A stretch of DNA of 64,000 bases from an uncultured bacterium (GCA_903921365.1 CAIXPS010000217.1:1-64000); one strand, 5' to 3'; shown: positions 36,714-45,135, counted from the first letter of the stretch. Notes: a model not told the origin generated them from the sequence alone. A program made the numbers and translations.

Positions 36714-39184
36714 TTGCTTTGTGCTCCTGCATCCCCTGGCGGGGAAATCCTTTAGGACTGCTGACAGCTTTAACGGTCTGCGCCTCTCTTTTGTGCGCGT
36801 GCACACGCGCAGACACAGTCGCCCGCACACCGACCCCCTGTTCCGACGGTAGTTGCACTGCCGTCGCGTCCAACGGCATCATTGACGACTTCGAAGATGC
36901 CAATACGTTGTGGCAGCCCGGGGTATCGCCGAGCTTTACTGACAGCAGCGCCACACACACCGCCAGTTCTACCCAGCACGCCACCCACGGCGCCCGCGCG
37001 TTGCAATTAGACTTTGATAAACGCGCGCAGCCCAAGGCCATCTTCATCCTCGATCGCGCGCTTGATTTGTCAACAGGTCAGAGCCTCGCGTTCGACCTGT
37101 TTAACCCGGATGGCGCGGCAGGAAGCGTTGGCATCGCCTTGCGCAGCGGAACCCACCTGCTCGGAGTACCGTTGGTATGGCAGGAAAGCGTCCCTTATAA
37201 ACTAAAACCCGGCGCAAACGCCGTCAGCTTCGACCTGTCGGCTGCAACGTTCAAGACCGCGGAATCCGGTTGGCAATACACCGCAACGTTAAAAGGGTTG
37301 AACGCCATCGACCAACTCGCGATCATCGTTTACCCAGACATGACCGGGAGTATTTTTGTTGACAAGCTGCTCTTAATGAAAAAGCTGCTCGGAGTCCCTC
37401 CGGGAATGACTTCCACTGAGCCCGCAGTAGCTCCCGCAAGCACTACAAACTCGTCACACATCTCCATCAATCCGGCACTTCAAACCGTTTATCAATACGC
37501 CAAGCTGGAATTCGACATCGACACGAACAGCGTGGTCGATAACCCGTTCGACCCGGATCAGATCGCTGTTAATGTGCAGATGAAATCGCCATCCGGCGAG
37601 TTGTTCACCATTCCGGCATTCGTGTATCAGGATTACGCGGCTGACACACGAACACCTGTCGGGCCGCAACGATGGAAAGCGCGGTTCACCCCAACGCAAG
37701 AGGGGAACTGGACAGCCACTGCCGTGTTGATCAACGCCACATCGATCGTCACTGCTCCGAGTCCCGCTGGGACTGCCAACCTGGCGTCATTCACCGTGTT
37801 ACCAGCAGTCACGCGCGGATTCGTGCGCACCAGCCAGACGAATCCGCAATACCTGGCTTTCGACAACGGAGAAGCCTACTTCCCCGTCGGGATCAACCTG
37901 GGCTGGGGCCATGATAAACCGCTGGATGATTATGCGCGCTGGTTCGACGCGCTTAAACAGAACGGCTCAAACGTGGCGCGCATCTGGATGGCGTCATGGT
38001 CGTTCGGCATCGAAACGAAGGACCTCGGTCTGGGGCGCTACCGCCTTGATCGCGCCTGGTTGCTCGATCAAGTGATGCAGATGGCTGAGGAGCGCGGCAT
38101 CTACGTTATCCTCGTCTTGATCAACCACGGGGCATTTAACATTCGAGTCAATCCTGAATGGGTGGACAACCCCTACAACGTAGAACAGGGCGGCCCATGC
38201 AAAACGCCGGACGATTTCGCAACGGATCCCACCGCGCGCAAGCTGTTCGAGCAACGCCTGCGCTACATTGCAGCGCGTTGGGCCTATTCACCTAACCTGC
38301 TGGCATGGGAATGGTGGAACGAGGTAAATTTCACTCCTCTGGCCGACCCCAACCTGCTCAGGCCATGGCTGAAGGAAATGACCGCCTATCTGCGCAGTGT
38401 TGATCCATACCATCATCTCACCAGCATCAGTTACTCCGATGCGAACGACGCGCGTATCACTGCCCTGCCCGAAATCGACATCATGCAACGGCACCTGTAC
38501 AGCCCGCTCGACCCTCGCGCGACGATGGCAAAGGCCTATTCCGAGTTAACCAGTTATGGCGCGCAAAAGGTGAATAAGCCGGTGCTCTTCACGGAGTACG
38601 GCTACTCAGGTGCGGGCGAGCAACCCACCCGCTTTGACGCCGAGGGGATCCAGTTTCACAACGGGCTGTGGGCGTCAACCTTCAATGGCTTTGCGTCCGC
38701 TGCTATGTACTGGTGGTGGGACAGCTATATTGAACCCAATAAGTACTGGTACCACCTGAAGGGATTAAGCGATTTCCTCGCCGACCAGGATGTATCGACC
38801 CTGGGCCCAATGCCACTGCTCGGAGTGGCGCAGGTCATGACAACCACGGTGCAGGCATCTGCCCTCGGGCGTGACGACCGCGCCTTGGTGTGGCTGCGCA
38901 GTTCATCTTATTCTGTCGAAGCGGCTGAATCACAGTTTCAGGCGGCGACGGTTTTTGGCAACATGAAAGAGGCGGACTGGCGCTTTGATCTGTCGCCTCG
39001 AAAAGATATCAGCTTGACCCTAAACGGCTTGCGGGCCGGGACTTATCAAGTAGCGTGGTATGACACGCGCACGGCGGAACTGATTGCGAGCACCGCACTC
39101 GCGACAAATGATGGGGCGCTGGTAATCACGGCGCCCACGTTCGATCGCGATATCGCAGCAAAAATCGTCCGCATATCGCCCTAA
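36710..39184 (+). CDS. Exported GH5-like glycoside hydrolase with DUF5060 domain
   Basis: 824 residues from a TTG overlapping the upstream stop; an in-frame ATG further up lies inside the DUF2085 gene and is unlikely. Lipoprotein signal with LLCAC. Domains: a CBM-like region from DDFEDANTLWQPG (~60-210), a DUF5060 beta-sandwich (~265-355, YQYAKLEFDID...NWTATAVL), then a (beta/alpha)8 glycosidase (~375-740) with FPVGINLGWG, the acid/base LAWEWWNEVNF and the nucleophile VLFTEYGYSG. It probably cleaves beta-linked polysaccharide outside the cell. Five repeat elements (36746, 36839, 37157, 37385, 37751) and one at 38812 lie in frame, mostly at domain boundaries. Confidence 0.85.
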   Translation: MIALCSCIPWRGNPLGLLTALTVCASLLCACTRADTVARTPTPCSDGSCTAVASNGIIDDFEDANTLWQPGVSPSFTDSSATHTASSTQHATHGARALQLDFDKRAQPKAIFILDRALDLSTGQSLAFDLFNPDGAAGSVGIALRSGTHLLGVPLVWQESVPYKLKPGANAVSFDLSAATFKTAESGWQYTATLKGLNAIDQLAIIVYPDMTGSIFVDKLLLMKKLLGVPPGMTSTEPAVAPASTTNSSHISINPALQTVYQYAKLEFDIDTNSVVDNPFDPDQIAVNVQMKSPSGELFTIPAFVYQDYAADTRTPVGPQRWKARFTPTQEGNWTATAVLINATSIVTAPSPAGTANLASFTVLPAVTRGFVRTSQTNPQYLAFDNGEAYFPVGINLGWGHDKPLDDYARWFDALKQNGSNVARIWMASWSFGIETKDLGLGRYRLDRAWLLDQVMQMAEERGIYVILVLINHGAFNIRVNPEWVDNPYNVEQGGPCKTPDDFATDPTARKLFEQRLRYIAARWAYSPNLLAWEWWNEVNFTPLADPNLLRPWLKEMTAYLRSVDPYHHLTSISYSDANDARITALPEIDIMQRHLYSPLDPRATMAKAYSELTSYGAQKVNKPVLFTEYGYSGAGEQPTRFDAEGIQFHNGLWASTFNGFASAAMYWWWDSYIEPNKYWYHLKGLSDFLADQDVSTLGPMPLLGVAQVMTTTVQASALGRDDRALVWLRSSSYSVEAAESQFQAATVFGNMKEADWRFDLSPRKDISLTLNGLRAGTYQVAWYDTRTAELIASTALATNDGALVITAPTFDRDIAAKIVRISP
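36746..36759 (+). repeat. Family D palindrome, copy 1
   Basis: AATCCTTTAGGACT, within the signal peptide of the GH gene, directly after another hairpin TCCCCTGGCGGGGA (36732-36745). Confidence 0.6.
36839..36871 (+). repeat. Family C palindromic element, copy 1
   Basis: TGTTCCGACGG...CTGCCGTCGCGTCC just after the lipobox of the GH gene. The arms GACGG and CCGTC pair. Shares both flanks with 49325-49351. Confidence 0.7.
37157..37177 (+). repeat. Family A palindromic element, copy 4
   Basis: CTGCTCGGAGTACCGTTGGTA, here read as LLGVPLV, a different frame from copies 1-3. The hairpin TACC/GGTA follows the core. Confidence 0.7.
37385..37405 (+). repeat. Family A palindromic element, copy 5
   Basis: CTGCTCGGAGTCCCTCCGGGA, read as LLGVPPG, in the linker before the DUF5060 domain of the GH gene. 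Confidence 0.8.
37751..37775 (+). repeat. Family A palindromic element, copy 6
   Basis: ACTGCTCCGAGT then GTCCCGCTGGGAC, read as TAPSPAGT at the end of the DUF5060 domain, in the same frame as copies 1-3. Confidence 0.8.
38812..38829 (+). repeat. Family A core, copy 7
   Basis: GCCACTGCTCGGAGTGGC, a perfect 6-bp stem around the GCTCGG loop, read as PLLGVA after the GH catalytic domain. The second hairpin is missing. Confidence 0.6.
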
Positions 39185-39210
39185 ACCAATTTCGAGTTGC
39201 ACTGCGAGCA

Positions 39211-39747
39211 CTACTCACCCATATCCACAACCAGGCTGGTGTTCGTCGTGCTCACATTGACAATCTTCAGCCCGGTATCCTTCAATGCAACCGCCACCGC
39301 GCGATTTGTTTCATCTCCCATGATGCGCTCGATCTGGTCGATCTGCGCCTGAAACGGATCGAGCGGAATCTTCAATGTGCCGAGATCGACGCTTAAAATG
39401 CGCGTGCGGATGCGCCCTGCGTCAGCATACAGTTGCATCGTTATCACAGTGCTCGCCTTGAATATCGTGCCCTTGATATCCGCTTGCAGATCGGCGGCCA
39501 CGATGACCGAGTTTGGCGTCTGCAATGTCAGTACGGGACGCACATTCCGGAATTGATCCTGATCGGACATAGCCGACGTGATCTTCTTATTAATATACGA
39601 CTGATCGGCGCTGATATGAATCACCGCCTGCCCCGGCGCCGCTAGCGCCGCAGCCGGCCTGCTAGAGCCGCCCATGGCGCTGAACACCAGCACTGCCGCC
39701 ACTCCAACGATCACGCCGAGGACCAATCCGATAGTAACCTTAACCAT
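39211..39747 (-). CDS. Membrane-anchored DUF2993-like protein
   Basis: 178 residues from the ATG at MVKVTIGLVLG, which has GGAG 5 bases upstream. One N-terminal membrane segment (~5-25) and an exported domain rich in beta strands (AVIHISADQSYINKKI, NSVIVAADLQADIKG, STVITMQLYADAGRI). The pattern of alternating strands and the N-terminal helix recalls DUF2993/LmeA-type lipid-binding proteins, a tentative assignment. It stands alone on the minus strand, convergent with the GH gene. Confidence 0.65.
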   Translation of the reverse strand: MVKVTIGLVLGVIVGVAAVLVFSAMGGSSRPAAALAAPGQAVIHISADQSYINKKITSAMSDQDQFRNVRPVLTLQTPNSVIVAADLQADIKGTIFKASTVITMQLYADAGRIRTRILSVDLGTLKIPLDPFQAQIDQIERIMGDETNRAVAVALKDTGLKIVNVSTTNTSLVVDMGE

Positions 39748-39914
39748 TTTTCTCCTCACACAGGCGCAATACCCACGGAGACTGAATCAACATCATCGTT
39801 TGTGCGTTCTGAATTACTCTGGCTTGATGACGCTGATTATTTTGACCGCGAAATAATTAGGGTGTTTAGTTCTAAATATCTGCGCCTTTGCGGATTATGC
39901 AGTGTTATGCTACT

Positions 39915-40676
39915 CTATTGCATCAGCAATATCGCGTAGCACATTTGTCCTGTATGAAATAGCGCCTGTGTGTACGCGTCGATGTCGACCTCGCACACGG
40001 TTTTATTCGCCGCAAGCACGTCGCGAACCCAATCATCGGGGAACGCCTCGATCCCGTGAGGCGCGCCAACCAGCGCCCCCACCATGCCTGCGGTGCGGTC
40101 GTTGTCGCGCAACTTGATCAGGTTACCCTGTGCGTCGATGTCGCGGTCGTTCGCCGCGATGATGCTGTTGCGGATCGGATCGCCATTGGTATAACTCAGC
40201 GCCGCACCCGGCACGCCCAGCACATCAACTGTGTCGAAGGGATTGCGCGCCGCGACCTCGCGCGCCAGCTGTTGCACTACAGCGTAATCGTCTGGTGCGC
40301 CATCCGTCGCCGCGATCAGCCGCTTGACCCATTGCGCCTTTTCCAACGTCGTTAATGTGGCGAGTGCCGTCAGTTGCTCGGCAGCCAGCTTCGCGGCAAT
40401 CTGCGAACGAAGCTCTGCCACTGCGGTCTTGGCAGCGCACAGGCCATTCCCACAGAACGGTGTCAGCGAGTCCACCAGTGCTTTCACCGGCGCAAGCGCT
40501 TCAATCGGCTGTTCGGCGTAGTTGGCGGCTTCCACCCCGCGGAAGGTGATGATGTCGTCGTAGATCGCGCGTTGCTGGCCACGCATTAAGGCCTTGATTG
40601 GCGTCAGAACGTCGTCCTTGGCAGTGAGTAGGTCGTCCTCGAAGTCCTTCAGGCTGTTGGGGAATACCATTTTCAT
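39915..40676 (-). CDS. ADP-ribosylglycohydrolase-like fragmentary domain protein, unknown function
   Basis: 253 residues from the ATG at MKMVFPNSL; the longer open frame would cross lysW on the other strand. The C-terminal part LIKLRDNDRTAGMVGALVGA followed by GIEAFPDDWVRDVLA resembles the end of ADP-ribosylglycohydrolases (the GALLGA and IPxxW motifs). The N-terminal metal-binding motif of that family is not seen, so activity is doubtful. The N-terminal half is helical with no known match. It is divergent from lysW; the lysW -35 box touches its start codon. Confidence 0.6.
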   Translation of the reverse strand: MKMVFPNSLKDFEDDLLTAKDDVLTPIKALMRGQQRAIYDDIITFRGVEAANYAEQPIEALAPVKALVDSLTPFCGNGLCAAKTAVAELRSQIAAKLAAEQLTALATLTTLEKAQWVKRLIAATDGAPDDYAVVQQLAREVAARNPFDTVDVLGVPGAALSYTNGDPIRNSIIAANDRDIDAQGNLIKLRDNDRTAGMVGALVGAPHGIEAFPDDWVRDVLAANKTVCEVDIDAYTQALFHTGQMCYAILLMQ

Positions 40677-40705
40677 TTGACAGAGAGACAGGGGCGTGGT
40701 ATTAG
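40677..40705 (+). promoter_or_regulatory. Promoter of the lysine operon
   Basis: TTGACA (40677-40682), 17 bases, TATTAG (40700-40705). The start would be near 40712, leaving about 17 bases before the lysW ATG at 40729. Confidence 0.7.
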
Positions 40706-40728
40706 TTACCGAACGGAGAAAACTAACT

Positions 40729-40905
40729 ATGTCACAAGCTACTGCTGAATGTCCTGAGTGTGGTGGATCCATCACTTTCAAGAGCGCCCCGGTCTTGCAC
40801 GAACTCGTGCGCTGCCCCGATTGCGGGGGGGAACTGGAAGTCGTCGATCTGGCGAATCTCACCCTGGCGCTGGCGCCCACCGAAGAAGAAGACTGGGGAG
40901 AATAA
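40729..40905 (+). CDS. lysW: Amino-group carrier protein LysW
   Basis: 58 residues. An acidic carrier whose C-terminal glutamate is linked to the alpha-amino group of 2-aminoadipate (or glutamate), protecting it through the pathway. The cysteine pairs CPECGG and CPDCGG bind zinc, and the protein ends in the conserved EEDWGE. Shorter than the limits many gene finders use. GGAGAAAA precedes by 9 bases. Its stop overlaps the lysX start (TAATG). Confidence 0.95.
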   Translation: MSQATAECPECGGSITFKSAPVLHELVRCPDCGGELEVVDLANLTLALAPTEEEDWGE

Positions 40906-41753
40906 TGAAGGCTGTCATTATTTGCTCGCTAGTGCGCCCCGAAGAAAAAATGCTCATCGAGGCGTTCGCAAAGCGCAATGTGCCTTGCGAGGTAGTCGAT
41001 GACCGCGGCATCAGGTTTGACCTGCACGCCCTCGATGCATGGAAGCAATATGACGTCGTCGTTGAGCGATGCGTTTCGCAGAGCCGCGCCCGCTACATTC
41101 TGCGCGCGCTCAATCTTGCCGGCGTTAAGACGGTCAACACGTACGACGTGGTCGAAAACTGCGGCGACAAGTTCATCACATCACAACTGCTGGCGCAGAA
41201 TAACGTTCCCACGCCGCGCACGAAGCTTGCGTTCACCGTGGAATCTGCTCAGCAGGCTATCGAAGAAATGGGATACCCTTGCGTGCTCAAGCCAATTGTT
41301 GGCTCATGGGGCCGCATGGTCACCCGCATCAACGACCGTGATGCGGCGGAAGGCATGCTGGAATTGCGCGATGTGCTGGGCAATTACGAGCAGCATATTT
41401 ACTATATCCAGGAATACATCAAGAAACCCAGCCGGGATATCCGCGCGTTTGTGGTGGACGGCAAAACCATCGCGGCGATCTATCGCACCTCAGAGCATTG
41501 GATCACCAACACTGCGCGTGGCGGCAAGGCAACGAACTGCCCAGTCACGCCCGAGCTGGATGCGCTGTGCTCAGCCGGCGCAAAGGCCGTTGGCGGCGGC
41601 ATCGTGGCTGTGGACGTTCTGGAGGACACAGAGCGCGGGCTCCTGATCAACGAGATCAACCACACGATGGAATTCCGCAATAGCGTGTCGCCAACCGGCG
41701 TCGACATCCCAGGCGCGATTGTTGAATATGCAGTGAAGCTGGCGGGCGCATAA
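40905..41753 (+). CDS. lysX: LysW--L-2-aminoadipate ligase
   Basis: 282 residues, RimK-type ATP-grasp. It joins LysW to 2-aminoadipate with ATP. Conserved stretches are [20 protein letters not shown] (~78-97), [19 protein letters not shown] (~122-140) and [16 protein letters not shown] (~245-260). Specificity for aminoadipate over glutamate cannot be settled by eye; the homocitrate synthase-like gene downstream favours lysine. Coupled to lysW and lysY through TAATG overlaps. Confidence 0.94.
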   Translation: MKAVIICSLVRPEEKMLIEAFAKRNVPCEVVDDRGIRFDLHALDAWKQYDVVVERCVSQSRARYILRALNLAGVKTVNTYDVVENCGDKFITSQLLAQNNVPTPRTKLAFTVESAQQAIEEMGYPCVLKPIVGSWGRMVTRINDRDAAEGMLELRDVLGNYEQHIYYIQEYIKKPSRDIRAFVVDGKTIAAIYRTSEHWITNTARGGKATNCPVTPELDALCSAGAKAVGGGIVAVDVLEDTERGLLINEINHTMEFRNSVSPTGVDIPGAIVEYAVKLAGA

Positions 41754-42838
41754 TGGCGAAATTATCTTGCGCCATCGTTGGAGGCACGGGTTACACCGGC
41801 GGTGAGTTGCTGCGACTCCTTAACGCCCACCCGTATGCAGAGGTGACACAAATCACCTCGCGCTCGCGCATGGGCGAGTACGCGCATACCGCACATCCCA
41901 ACTTACGCAACACAATCGCGGGCAACCTGCAATTCGCGCGCCCCGAGGATGTTACGAGCAGTGATGTGACTTTTCTGTGTCTGCCGCATGGCGAAGCGTC
42001 CTTACAGATTGACCGCTGGGCCGGACTATCCGGGACGATCATCGACCTGAGCGCCGACTTTCGACTGCGCGATCCAAAAGCCTACGCGCGCTGGTATGGC
42101 GGCGCGCATCCTGCCCCGCAGTGGATGAACAAGTTTGTCTACGGCTTGCCGGAGATGACGCGCAAACAACTTGCCGGCGCCCATTACGCCAGCGGAGTCG
42201 GCTGCAATGCCACTGCAACAAACCTGGCATTGATGCCATTGGTCAAAGCTGGCTTGCTTGATACCAGCAAGCCCATCATCAGCGACACCAAAGTCGGCAG
42301 CAGCGAGGCCGGCGCAGTTGCAAGCGATGCCTCGCACCACCCGGAGCGCAGTGGCGCCGTGCGGTCGTACGCGCCCGCTGGTCATCGTCACGCCGCAGAA
42401 GTCGAGCAAATGATCGCGACTGCTCGGAGTTCCTCTGGAACGGTCGACGCAAATGCGCCACAGGCCACGGTATACATGTCCGCCACCTCGATCGAGATGG
42501 TGCGCGGGGTGCTGGCGACGGTGCACTGCTTCACAAAGGAACCAGTTCAGGAAAAGACGTTGTGGAAAGCCTTCCGCGATTGCTACAAGGGTGAGCCATT
42601 TGTGCGCATCGTAAAAACAAACACCGGCATCTTCCGCGCGCCCGAACCAAAAATACTAGCGGGCAGCAACTGGGCTGATGTCGGGTTTGCAATCAGCGAC
42701 GACGGGCGTAAGGTAACCCTGTTATGCGCCATCGATAACCTGATGAAGGGTGCCGCCGGTTCAGCCGTGCAGTGCCTGAACGTAATGCACGGATTCGACG
42801 AACGCGCCGGCCTGGAGTTCCCCGGCCTGCACCCGTAG
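41753..42838 (+). CDS. lysY: LysW-aminoadipate semialdehyde dehydrogenase (ArgC-like)
   Basis: 361 residues. It reduces the phosphorylated LysW-aminoadipate to the semialdehyde with NADPH. Rossmann start IVGGTGYTGGELLRLL (~8-23), catalytic cysteine in SGVGCNATATNLAL (~142-155), and SHHPERSGAVR and GHRHAAEVEQ further on. After ~222 it carries an in-frame insertion, TARSSSGTVDANAPQ, made by a family A repeat at 42418-42444. The stop TAG is supplied by a family B repeat. Confidence 0.94.
   Translation: MAKLSCAIVGGTGYTGGELLRLLNAHPYAEVTQITSRSRMGEYAHTAHPNLRNTIAGNLQFARPEDVTSSDVTFLCLPHGEASLQIDRWAGLSGTIIDLSADFRLRDPKAYARWYGGAHPAPQWMNKFVYGLPEMTRKQLAGAHYASGVGCNATATNLALMPLVKAGLLDTSKPIISDTKVGSSEAGAVASDASHHPERSGAVRSYAPAGHRHAAEVEQMIATARSSSGTVDANAPQATVYMSATSIEMVRGVLATVHCFTKEPVQEKTLWKAFRDCYKGEPFVRIVKTNTGIFRAPEPKILAGSNWADVGFAISDDGRKVTLLCAIDNLMKGAAGSAVQCLNVMHGFDERAGLEFPGLHP
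42418..42444 (+). repeat. Family A palindromic element, copy 8
   Basis: GACTGCTCGGAGT then GTTCCTCTGGAACGGT in lysY, read as TARSSSGT. Changes in one arm are matched in the other (TTCC/GGAA instead of TCCC/GGGA), so the stem is kept. Confidence 0.85.
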
Positions 42839-43026
42839 GGGCCGCGCCGCACCGCGCGGTTACCCTCTGTTCTGTATGGTTACCCGCAAAAGGGTACCGC
42901 AGATGCATAACCGCGGATGCATAACCGCAGATGCATAACCGCAGATGGGTTACCGCAAGGCGCGGAGCGTACCCCTACAGGCAAACATCCGCATGGGTAA
43001 CCGCAAGGCGCGGAGCGTGCCCCTAC
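42835..43026. repeat. Repeat-filled lysY-lysZ gap: three family B copies and a 14-bp tandem array
   Basis: Family B copies are at 42835-42866 (GTAGGGGC orientation, diverged), 42947-42978 and 42995-43026 (opposite orientation, ending CCCCTAC). Between them a 14-bp unit ACCGCAGATGCATA is repeated four times from 42896 to 42951, the last copy merging into the second family B copy. The lysY stop TAG is part of the first copy. No separate gene is present. Confidence 0.85.
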
Positions 43027-43052
43027 TGATAAACTCGAAAAAGGAGGAGATC

Positions 43053-43859
43053 ATGATAGTCGTCAAAGTCGGCGGTTCTGCCGGTATCAATTACGATCTG
43101 GTTTGCGATGATGTCGCGGCGCTGGTCAAGGCCGGGACGCAGGTCATTCTTGTGCACGGGGGTTCCCACGAGACGGATGTCATCTCCACGAAACTCGGTA
43201 AGCCGCCGCGCACCCTGACATCGCCGCAAGGCTACACCTCGCGTTATACTGACACAGAGACCCTCGATATTTTTGCGATGGTCTATGCAGGCAAGATGAA
43301 CACGCGCATCGTCGAACGGCTGCAAAAGCGCGGCGTAAACGCGGTGGGGCTCAGCGGGATCGATGGTCGCCTTCTGGAGGGGCCGCGCAAGACATCAGTG
43401 CGCGCCGTCGAGAACGGGCGTCAGATACTGGTGCGCGATGACTACACCGGCAAAGTCGAGAAGGTCAACACCGGTCTATTGACATTACTGCTTGGCGCAG
43501 GTTATACGCCAGTGATTGCCCCACCCGCCTGCAGCACCGAGGGCGAGGCCATCAACGTCGATGGCGACCGCGCCGCCGCCATGATCGCATCGGCGATCGG
43601 CGCAAAACAGTTGATAATCCTATCCAATGTGCCGGGTTTATTGCGCCAGTTCCCGGACGAGAGCACGTTGATTCCGCGCATCAAATATAGCGAGTTGGAA
43701 CAGGCGCTCTCATTTGCCGAAGGACGCATGAAAAAGAAAGTCCTCGGCGCAACTGAAGCGATTGCGGGCGGCGTTGAGCAAGTGGTATTCGCCGATGCGC
43801 GACTGCCCAACCCAATCGCCAACGCACTCGCCGGCAAAGGCACCGTGATCAGCCGGTAG
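43053..43859 (+). CDS. lysZ: LysW-aminoadipate 6-phosphotransferase (ArgB-like kinase)
   Basis: 268 residues from the ATG at 43053, preceded by AAGGAGGAG; a longer in-frame reading would only translate upstream repeats. It phosphorylates the side-chain carboxylate of LysW-aminoadipate. The amino acid kinase motifs are VVKVGGSAGINYD (~3-15), VILVHGGSHETD (~30-41), AEGEAINVDGDRAA-like TEGEAINVDGDRAAAMIA (~165-182) and MKKKVLGATEAI (~227). The gene is flanked by inverted 32-bp family B repeats, and its stop TAG lies in the downstream copy. Confidence 0.94.
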   Translation: MIVVKVGGSAGINYDLVCDDVAALVKAGTQVILVHGGSHETDVISTKLGKPPRTLTSPQGYTSRYTDTETLDIFAMVYAGKMNTRIVERLQKRGVNAVGLSGIDGRLLEGPRKTSVRAVENGRQILVRDDYTGKVEKVNTGLLTLLLGAGYTPVIAPPACSTEGEAINVDGDRAAAMIASAIGAKQLIILSNVPGLLRQFPDESTLIPRIKYSELEQALSFAEGRMKKKVLGATEAIAGGVEQVVFADARLPNPIANALAGKGTVISR

Positions 43860-43943
43860 GGGCACGCTCCGCGCCTTGCGGTTGCCCTCTGTAATGGTAA
43901 CCTTGGTTGTTACCCGGTAGGGGCAATCCCTTGCGGTTGCCCT
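43856..43943. repeat. Two family B copies after lysZ
   Basis: The copy at 43856-43887 is the reverse complement of 42995-43026 at 31 of 32 positions. A shorter copy lies at 43917-43943 (GTAGGGGCAATCCC...). Both fill the gap before lysJ, whose GAGG ribosome site follows directly. Confidence 0.85.
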
Positions 43944-43962
43944 CAATTGAGGAAAATAAAAC

Positions 43963-45126
43963 ATGACAATTCAGGAACTTGAACAAAAGCACACGCCCGG
44001 TATCTATCAGAAACGCGATCTCGTGATCGTGCGCGGCAAGGATGCGACATTGTGGGACGACGCGGGGCGCAGCTACATCGACTGCGCATCCAATCAGGGT
44101 GTGAACACACTCGGCTACAGCAATGACGCCGTTGTAAAAGCGATCTCGGAGCAGGCCGCCACGTTGATCAGTTGTTCGGAAATTTATTACAATGACAAGC
44201 GCGCCCAGTTCATGGACCTGCTTTACTCCATCCTGCCCTCGCAGTTGAACCGCACCTTCCTGTGCAATTCCGGCACTGAAGCCATTGAGGCCGCGATCAA
44301 GTTTGCGCGCCTGAGCACGGGTCGCACAAACGTCATTGCGGCAGTGCGCGGGTTTCACGGGCGCACGATGGGCGCGCTTTCAGCCACCTACGAACCCAAA
44401 TACCGCGACCCGTTCAAGCCCCTTGTGCCCGGCTTCAGCCATGTTCCCTATAACAACCTCGAAGCCATGCGCGAGGCCGTGAACGACCAGACCGCAGCCA
44501 TCCTGATTGAGCCAGTACAGGGTGAGGGCGGCGTGCATCCCGGCACTGTAGAGTACCTGCAAGGCGTGCGGGAACTGGCGACTGAGCGCGGCGCATTGCT
44601 GATCATGGACGAAGTGCAAACCGGCTTTGGCCGCACCGGTAAATGGTTTGCCAGCGAACACAGCGGCGTCGTGCCCGATTTGCTGGCAATGGGCAAGGCG
44701 ATTGGCGGAGGGGTGCCAATGGGCGCCGTCGGCATCAGCGACACAATTAAGAATCTCGCCCCCGGCGTGCATGGCACCACGTTTGGCGGCAACCCCCTGG
44801 CGGCGGCCGCGGGCATCGCATCGCTCAGCGAGATGAAGCGCCTGGATATCCCCAAACTGGCAGCGGAGAAAGGTCAGTACTTCAAAGAGCGCCTGGAAGA
44901 GATCAACTCGCCAATCATCCGCGAGGTGCGCGGGCTCGGTCTTCTCCTCGGCGCCGAGTTAAAGACAAAGACCGCCCCCTACATTCGTGGTTTGCAGAGC
45001 GAAGGCGTGCTTGCCATCCCTGCTGGTCTGAACGTGTTGCGCTTCCTGCCGCCTGCGGTCATCACATACGAACAGATCGACGCGGTCATCGAGAAAGTCG
45101 CCAAAGTATTGGCAACCGCCGCCTGA
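43963..45126 (+). CDS. lysJ: LysW-aminoadipate semialdehyde/ornithine-type aminotransferase
   Basis: 387 residues, class III PLP aminotransferase. It aminates the LysW-bound semialdehyde using glutamate. PLP motifs are FLCNSGTEAIEAAIKFAR (~102-119), FHGRTMGALSATYEPKYR (~135-152), LLIMDEVQTGFGRTGKWF (~208-225) and the lysine in LLAMGKAIGGGVPMGAVG (~241-258). GAGGAAAATAAAAC precedes the ATG. Starts after a repeat-filled gap and ends 9 bases before lysK. Confidence 0.95.
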   Translation: MTIQELEQKHTPGIYQKRDLVIVRGKDATLWDDAGRSYIDCASNQGVNTLGYSNDAVVKAISEQAATLISCSEIYYNDKRAQFMDLLYSILPSQLNRTFLCNSGTEAIEAAIKFARLSTGRTNVIAAVRGFHGRTMGALSATYEPKYRDPFKPLVPGFSHVPYNNLEAMREAVNDQTAAILIEPVQGEGGVHPGTVEYLQGVRELATERGALLIMDEVQTGFGRTGKWFASEHSGVVPDLLAMGKAIGGGVPMGAVGISDTIKNLAPGVHGTTFGGNPLAAAAGIASLSEMKRLDIPKLAAEKGQYFKERLEEINSPIIREVRGLGLLLGAELKTKTAPYIRGLQSEGVLAIPAGLNVLRFLPPAVITYEQIDAVIEKVAKVLATAA

Positions 45127-45135
45127 CCTATCTTT

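Noticed and set aside
42896-42951. CRISPR-like array between lysY and lysZ
   Set aside because: The 14-bp units are directly abutting without spacers, so this is a simple tandem repeat.
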